From an uncultured Dehalococcoidia bacterium (GTDB lineage Bacteria > Chloroflexota > Dehalococcoidia > Lucifugimonadales > UBA3495): DNA of 64,000 nt. The notes under the pieces were generated by a model. It saw nothing but the letters and a program-made list of their open reading frames with translations. It ran no database searches and was not told the origin of the DNA. Of this stretch, positions 60,421 to 64,000 are shown piece by piece; the first letter of the stretch is position 1, and each line of letters opens with the position of its first letter. Made by a program: the position numbers and the translations under genes. Location: the NCBI GenBank assembly GCA_958296445.1, contig OY282565.1, positions 2,715,570 to 2,779,569 of the forward strand. The letters are read 5' to 3'.

Positions 60421-62391
60421 TCACCCCAGCCAGCGTTGGAACCAGGCTAGGGTGCGGGATAGGTATTCTTGGCGCATTTGGGGGTGGCCGGCGCGGGGGA
60501 ACTGGTGGTTGGAGGCGGGGAAGCGGACGAGTTGGACGGTTTTGCCGAGGCGTTTGAGGGCGGTGAAGTATTCCTCGCTTTGGGCGATGGGGCAGCGGGC
60601 GTCGGCTTCGCCGTGGAGCAGGAGGGCGGGGGCGGCGACGTTGGCGGCGTAGGTGATGGGGGAGCGGGACAGCAGCTTTTCGGGGGTGTCCATTACGGTG
60701 CCGCCCCATTGGGGTTCGCCGAAGCTGACGCCGATGTCGGAGGTGCCGTACATCGTATAGAGGTTGGCGCAGGGGGCGCCGATTACCGCGGCGGCGAAAC
60801 GGGCGGTGTGGCCGATGGCCCAGGCGGTCATATAGCCGCCGTAGCTGTAGCCGTGAATGCCCAGCCGCTCCGGGTCTACATAGTCGCGCTGGCAGATGTG
60901 GTCAACCGCGGCCATCAGGTCGAGATAATCCTCGCCGCCCCAGTCGTCCAATACCGCCCGCATAAAGGCGTCGCCGTAGGTGGAGGAGCCGCGCGGGTTG
61001 ACTGCCAGCACTAGGTAGCCGGAGCTTGCCAGCAGTTGCTGCCAGGGCACGAAGGAGTCGTAGAAGGCTCCGTTGGGGCCGCCGTGGATGTCGAGGATCA
61101 GGGGATAGCGTCCGGCGGGGTTGAAATCCGGCGGCAGCCATAAGCGGGATTCGATGTCGAATCCGGCCCGGTGGATGGTGAATTTTTCCAGCGACGGGGC
61201 GGGGCGGCTTTGCCGGAAGGCGGCGTTGGGGTCGGCTACTAGCGTGTCGCCGCCGTCGGTTAGGTTTATTAGCAGCAGTTCGGAGGGGGCGGAGGGCGAG
61301 CTGGAGGCTACCACGGCGCGGCGGGCGTTGGCGTCTAGGGAAAGCGCGGCGGCTAGGCGTCCGCCGCCCCACAGTTGGCGGGTTTCGCCGTTGGAATCGG
61401 GGGTTTGGTATATGTAGCTTTCGCCGTGGCGCTCGCCTAGAAAGGTGATGTGGCCGCCGTTGCCGGGGTTGGCAGTCCAGCGGATTTCCGGCTGGCGGGC
61501 GGCGCCGGGGCCGCCGCCTAGGGCGGGCCGCTGGGCGTCGGTAGTGATGCGCCGGGGTTGGCGGCCCGGTTCGAGGATGTAGAGCCAGCCTTGCCACAGC
61601 ACCATACCCGCCGGGTCGTCGGAGCCGACTACGGCCAGCCGCCGCGAGTCGGGCGACCAGGCCGCTGCGCCTATGCTGTACAAGCCTTCCGACCAGCATT
61701 GGGCGGGGCCGCCTTGGGCGTCTACTACGTAGGCTTCGGTCAGGGCGCGAAAGTCCCGGTCGTCGCGGCGGCCGGAGATGAAGGCGATTTTGCTTCCGTC
61801 GGGCGACCATACCGGGCCGTAGTCGTCCCAATCGCCGTCGGTTATCTGGGCTGCTTCGGTGTCGTTGAGGCCGATGACGAACAGGTGATAATGGGCGTCG
61901 CCGCGCCAGCCTTGGAGGTCGTGTCGGTAGCGTATGCGGTTGACTACCGCGACTTGGGGGCCGTCTGCCGGGTTGTTGGGGGCGTCCGGGGCGTCGGGCG
62001 GCTGGGTGTCGGCGCAGTAGACGATGCGGGAGGCGTCGGGTGACCAGGCGAAATCCTGTACGCCTTTTGCGGCGCCGGTAAGTTGGCGGGCTTCGCCGCC
62101 GTGGGCGTTCATCACCCAGATTTGGCGCGGCTCGCCGGGCTGTAGGGCGCGGAGGAAGGCCAGCATACCGCCGTCGGGGGAAAAGCGGGGGCTGGCGTCG
62201 GCGTTGCCTTGGGTGAACTCGCGCCCGTTGCCGCCGGGGTCGGCCAGCATCAGGCGGGAACGGGTCTCCGCCGCGCCGCCGGTTCCTTCCACCCAAGACA
62301 GGGCGTAGACCAGCCGTGTTCCGTCGGGGGAAATCACCGGGTCGGACAGGGTTTTTAGGCCGTAGATTAGATCAGCGGCTAGGCTGCTCAT
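60421..62391 (-). CDS. S9-family prolyl oligopeptidase / acylaminoacyl-peptidase
   Basis: Serine peptidase acting on short peptides, 656 aa. N-terminal beta-propeller with WD-like blades (TWSPDGSKIAFISGRRDD-type, written GPVWSPDGSKIAFISG), then alpha/beta-hydrolase: HGGPNGAFYDSFV, nucleophile in HGYSYGGYMTAWA (GxSxGG), Asp in LLLHGEADARCP, and His in ASNHQFPRAGHP. ATG 62391 with AAAGGAG upstream. Works with imported peptides in principle, but has no adjacent transporter. Confidence 0.93.
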   Translation of the reverse strand: MSSLAADLIYGLKTLSDPVISPDGTRLVYALSWVEGTGGAAETRSRLMLADPGGNGREFTQGNADASPRFSPDGGMLAFLRALQPGEPRQIWVMNAHGGEARQLTGAAKGVQDFAWSPDASRIVYCADTQPPDAPDAPNNPADGPQVAVVNRIRYRHDLQGWRGDAHYHLFVIGLNDTEAAQITDGDWDDYGPVWSPDGSKIAFISGRRDDRDFRALTEAYVVDAQGGPAQCWSEGLYSIGAAAWSPDSRRLAVVGSDDPAGMVLWQGWLYILEPGRQPRRITTDAQRPALGGGPGAARQPEIRWTANPGNGGHITFLGERHGESYIYQTPDSNGETRQLWGGGRLAAALSLDANARRAVVASSSPSAPSELLLINLTDGGDTLVADPNAAFRQSRPAPSLEKFTIHRAGFDIESRLWLPPDFNPAGRYPLILDIHGGPNGAFYDSFVPWQQLLASSGYLVLAVNPRGSSTYGDAFMRAVLDDWGGEDYLDLMAAVDHICQRDYVDPERLGIHGYSYGGYMTAWAIGHTARFAAAVIGAPCANLYTMYGTSDIGVSFGEPQWGGTVMDTPEKLLSRSPITYAANVAAPALLLHGEADARCPIAQSEEYFTALKRLGKTVQLVRFPASNHQFPRAGHPQMRQEYLSRTLAWFQRWLG

Positions 62392-62404
62392 TGTTTCTCC
62401 TTTT

Positions 62405-62535
62405 TTCAACGCGGGGGGGTTATTCAACGCAGAGGGCGCAGAGGACGCGCAGAGGACGCAGAGATTTTAGTATTATTTGGGTATTATATGGGAAATTCTG
62501 CGCTCTCGGCGCGTTCTCTGCGTTGAAAAATCAAC
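62405..62535. repeat. Inverted repeat CAACGCAGAGGGCGCAGAGG family
   Basis: TTCAACGCAGAGGGCGCAGA (62423 region) and TCTGCGTTGAAAAATCAAC (62517 region) face each other across ~90 bp with ATTTTAGTATTATTTGGG in between. A related end, TCTCTGCGTTGAAAAATCCC, sits near 31679. It lies in the divergent gap between the S9 peptidase and the deacetylase. Confidence 0.8.
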
Positions 62536-62559
62536 ATCAACAATTTGGGAGGAATGGTT

Positions 62560-63474
62560 ATGAAACGGGATTTGGTGGGGTATGGCAGGAATGGGCCGGA
62601 GGTGCGGTGGCCCGGCGGGGCGCGGATTGCGGTGTCGCTGGTGGTGAATTACGAGGAGGGGGCGGAGTACAGCATTCTGGACGGCGACGCGCACCACGAA
62701 ACCAACGGCGAGGTGCCGTCGCCGGTTCCGGCGGGCGACCGCGACTTGAATAATGAGTCGTTTTTCGAGTACGGCAGCCGGGTCGGGGTGTGGCGGCTGC
62801 TGGATATGTTCCGGCGTTATGGGGTGGCAAGCACTTTTTATTGTTGCGCTCTGGCCCTGGAGCGCAACCCGGAGGCGGCGCGGGAGATACCGGCGGCGGG
62901 GCATGAGGTCTGCGGCCACGGCTACCGCTGGGAGGAGTATCACCGGATGGGGCGGGATGCGGAACGGGATTCCATCGCCCGCACGGTGGAGTCGCTGGAG
63001 CGCACTACGGGGCAACGCACGGTGGGCTGGTTCACCCGCTACGGCCCCAGCGTCAACACCCGCCAACTGGTGGCGGAACACGGGGGCTTTATCTACGACA
63101 GTATGGGGATGAATGACGACCTGCCCTATTACGCGCCGGTGGAGGACGCCGAGGGCAAGGAGCGGCCCTGGCTGGTGGTGCCGTACAGTATGGAAACCAA
63201 CGACGCCCGCTTCTGGCGGGGCGGGCTGGTCAGCGTGGGGGCTTTCTACGAATACCTGAAGGACACTTTCGACGTGCTGTATGAGGAGGGGCGGACGCAC
63301 CCCAAGATGATGTCGGTAGGGCTGCACTGCCGTATCGCGGGACGCCCGGCCCGCTCCCGGGCGGTGGAGCGGTTCCTGCAATACGCGCGGCAGATGCCGG
63401 GGGTGTGGTTCGCCCGGCGCGACGAAATCGCCCGCTGGTGGCTGGAGGAGTACCCGGCGGGGCAGGCGAGTTAA
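62560..63474 (+). CDS. Polysaccharide deacetylase / PuuE-like allantoinase family
   Basis: 304 aa NodB-fold enzyme with metal-dependent hydrolysis. PAGDRDLNNESFFEYGSRVG and VWRLLDMFRRYGVASTFYCC, then HEVCGHGYRWEEYHRM are typical of the PuuE (metal-independent allantoinase) branch; the metal-site Asp is not obvious. The C-terminus HCRIAGRPARSRAVERFLQY fits the same group. Start ATG 62560 with GGGAGG 7 nt upstream. Substrate (allantoin, polysaccharide or related amide) not certain. Confidence 0.85.
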   Translation: MKRDLVGYGRNGPEVRWPGGARIAVSLVVNYEEGAEYSILDGDAHHETNGEVPSPVPAGDRDLNNESFFEYGSRVGVWRLLDMFRRYGVASTFYCCALALERNPEAAREIPAAGHEVCGHGYRWEEYHRMGRDAERDSIARTVESLERTTGQRTVGWFTRYGPSVNTRQLVAEHGGFIYDSMGMNDDLPYYAPVEDAEGKERPWLVVPYSMETNDARFWRGGLVSVGAFYEYLKDTFDVLYEEGRTHPKMMSVGLHCRIAGRPARSRAVERFLQYARQMPGVWFARRDEIARWWLEEYPAGQAS

Positions 63475-63480
63475 TTACAG

Positions 63481-63640
63481 ACGATTGCGAAATGCCCCCT
63501 TTGTAACCCTGAGCAAAACGAAGGGTCTCACCGCCCAAGGCGGGATTCTTCGCTTTGCTCAGAATGACAGACCTTTACTCAGGATGGCATATCTTTGCTC
63601 AAGATGGCAGACTTGCCGAAACAATTTCGCAATCTTCTCA
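63481..63640. repeat. Dispersed palindromic element, family A
   Basis: Starts ATTGCGAAATGCCCCC and ends CAATTTCGCAATCTTCTC, with CTGAGCAAAACGAAGGG and GGATTCTTCGCTTTGCTCAG in between and ATGGCAGAC units. Full-length copy with degenerate ends, after the deacetylase gene. Confidence 0.82.
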
Positions 63641-63641
63641 G

Positions 63642-63941
63642 TTAATTGCGCTTCTTTCTTTCGGGGGATAGAGATTGCGTAAACTCTTTGGCCGCGGAGT
63701 CAGGTAGGGAATCGGGGGTTAGGCCGGTTCTTGGCGTCCACCCGGACGGGGGGTTGGCGGGCAGGTGGGGCCGGAGTATCTCTATGGCGTGTTCCAAAGT
63801 GAATCCGACAGGGGCGCGGTCGGCGTCCAGTTCAATCAGCAGATATTGCTGAACCTCGTAGCTCGAATATACGGGCTGCCCGTTCCACACCGATAGGGTA
63901 TCCGTTTCTTGGTCGTAGTGGATTTCCAGTTTGGCGCTCAA
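63642..63941 (-). CDS. DUF2283-like small protein
   Basis: 99 aa. LEIHYDQETDTLSVWNGQP near the start and GFTLEHAIEILRPHLP near residue 58 match the single-domain DUF2283-like pattern seen at 13521; the C-terminus is disordered. TTG start at 63941 overlaps the stop of an upstream gene (TGA 63938-63940), the same arrangement as at 13.8 kb. Function unknown. Confidence 0.6.
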   Translation of the reverse strand: MSAKLEIHYDQETDTLSVWNGQPVYSSYEVQQYLLIELDADRAPVGFTLEHAIEILRPHLPANPPSGWTPRTGLTPDSLPDSAAKEFTQSLSPERKKRN

Positions 63942-64000
63942 AGTTGGGACTCCTGCTGGATTGCTTCCCAGATACGCATTGCCAAGTCATCCCGGAATGC
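63938..64000 (-). CDS. C-terminal end of an unknown gene (cut by window edge)
   Basis: The last 20 codons end in FRDDLAMRIWEAIQQESQL before TGA 63938-63940. Too short to name; it overlaps the DUF2283-like gene and may be its partner, like the small gene at 13805-14071. Confidence 0.55.
   Translation of the reverse strand, partial: AFRDDLAMRIWEAIQQESQL

Overview
The window looks like a chromosomal segment of a high-GC, free-living or symbiotic member of the Chloroflexota, most likely near Dehalococcoidia/SAR202. This is an inference from the very short EF-Ts (166 aa), the order rpsB-tsf-pyrH-frr-uppS-cdsA-dxr, frequent GTG/TTG starts, a lipoprotein peptide-uptake system, and soluble-substrate oxidoreductases. 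No rRNA, tRNA or CRISPR array was recognised.

Layout. 0-7.3 kb: a translation/lipid operon on the + strand (end of rpsB, tsf, pyrH, frr, uppS, cdsA, dxr, an exonuclease). It is interrupted between rpsB and tsf by a tandem duplication carrying two HEPN/PaREP1-like genes and a 35-codon copy of the tsf start. 7.3-13 kb, - strand: a large membrane protein split at a run of 18 G, a TreT-like glycosyltransferase, and glmS. 13-16 kb: coxS-coxM-coxG (no coxL) followed by small DUF2283-like genes. 16-21.5 kb: small unknown genes, MmgE/PrpD, a luciferase-like monooxygenase, holA. 21.5-25.5 kb: a NotI-like restriction enzyme with an adenine methyltransferase, then two tandem Uma2 genes. 25.9-29.2 kb: a lone peptide ABC ATPase, a PHP phosphoesterase, and a 1.2 kb array of about 104-bp repeats. 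29.2-38.5 kb, - strand: ftsK, RNase J, uracil-DNA glycosylase, nusB-acpP, fabD, rpmF, DUF177, a degenerate RuvC-like protein and a zinc ribbon. 38.6-47.3 kb: pheS, pheT, moeA, coiled-coil membrane proteins, and infC-rpmI-rplT. 47.3-52.8 kb: unknown genes, a PAC2-like protein, and an orphan phage terminase/portal pair. 52.8-56.7 kb: oppABC. 57.1-60.4 kb: an AT-richer island of Vsr, a small protein, a DGQHR/DndB-like protein and a Dcm-type cytosine methyltransferase. 60.4-64 kb: an S9 peptidase, a polysaccharide deacetylase and a DUF2283-like gene.

How it works together. Housekeeping genes (translation, isoprenoid/lipid, cell division, RNA decay) alternate with accessory modules that deal with foreign DNA or RNA: HEPN proteins, a NotI-like restriction-modification pair, Uma2 nuclease-fold proteins, the Vsr-DGQHR-Dcm island and phage remnants. 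Many intergenic gaps are filled by at least three families of palindromic repeats, and several genes show recent local tandem duplication. The best candidates for something undescribed are the Vsr/DGQHR/Dcm island, the NotI-like enzyme paired with an adenine methylase, the HEPN pair lodged in the rpsB-tsf operon, and the membrane protein with the G18 tract.
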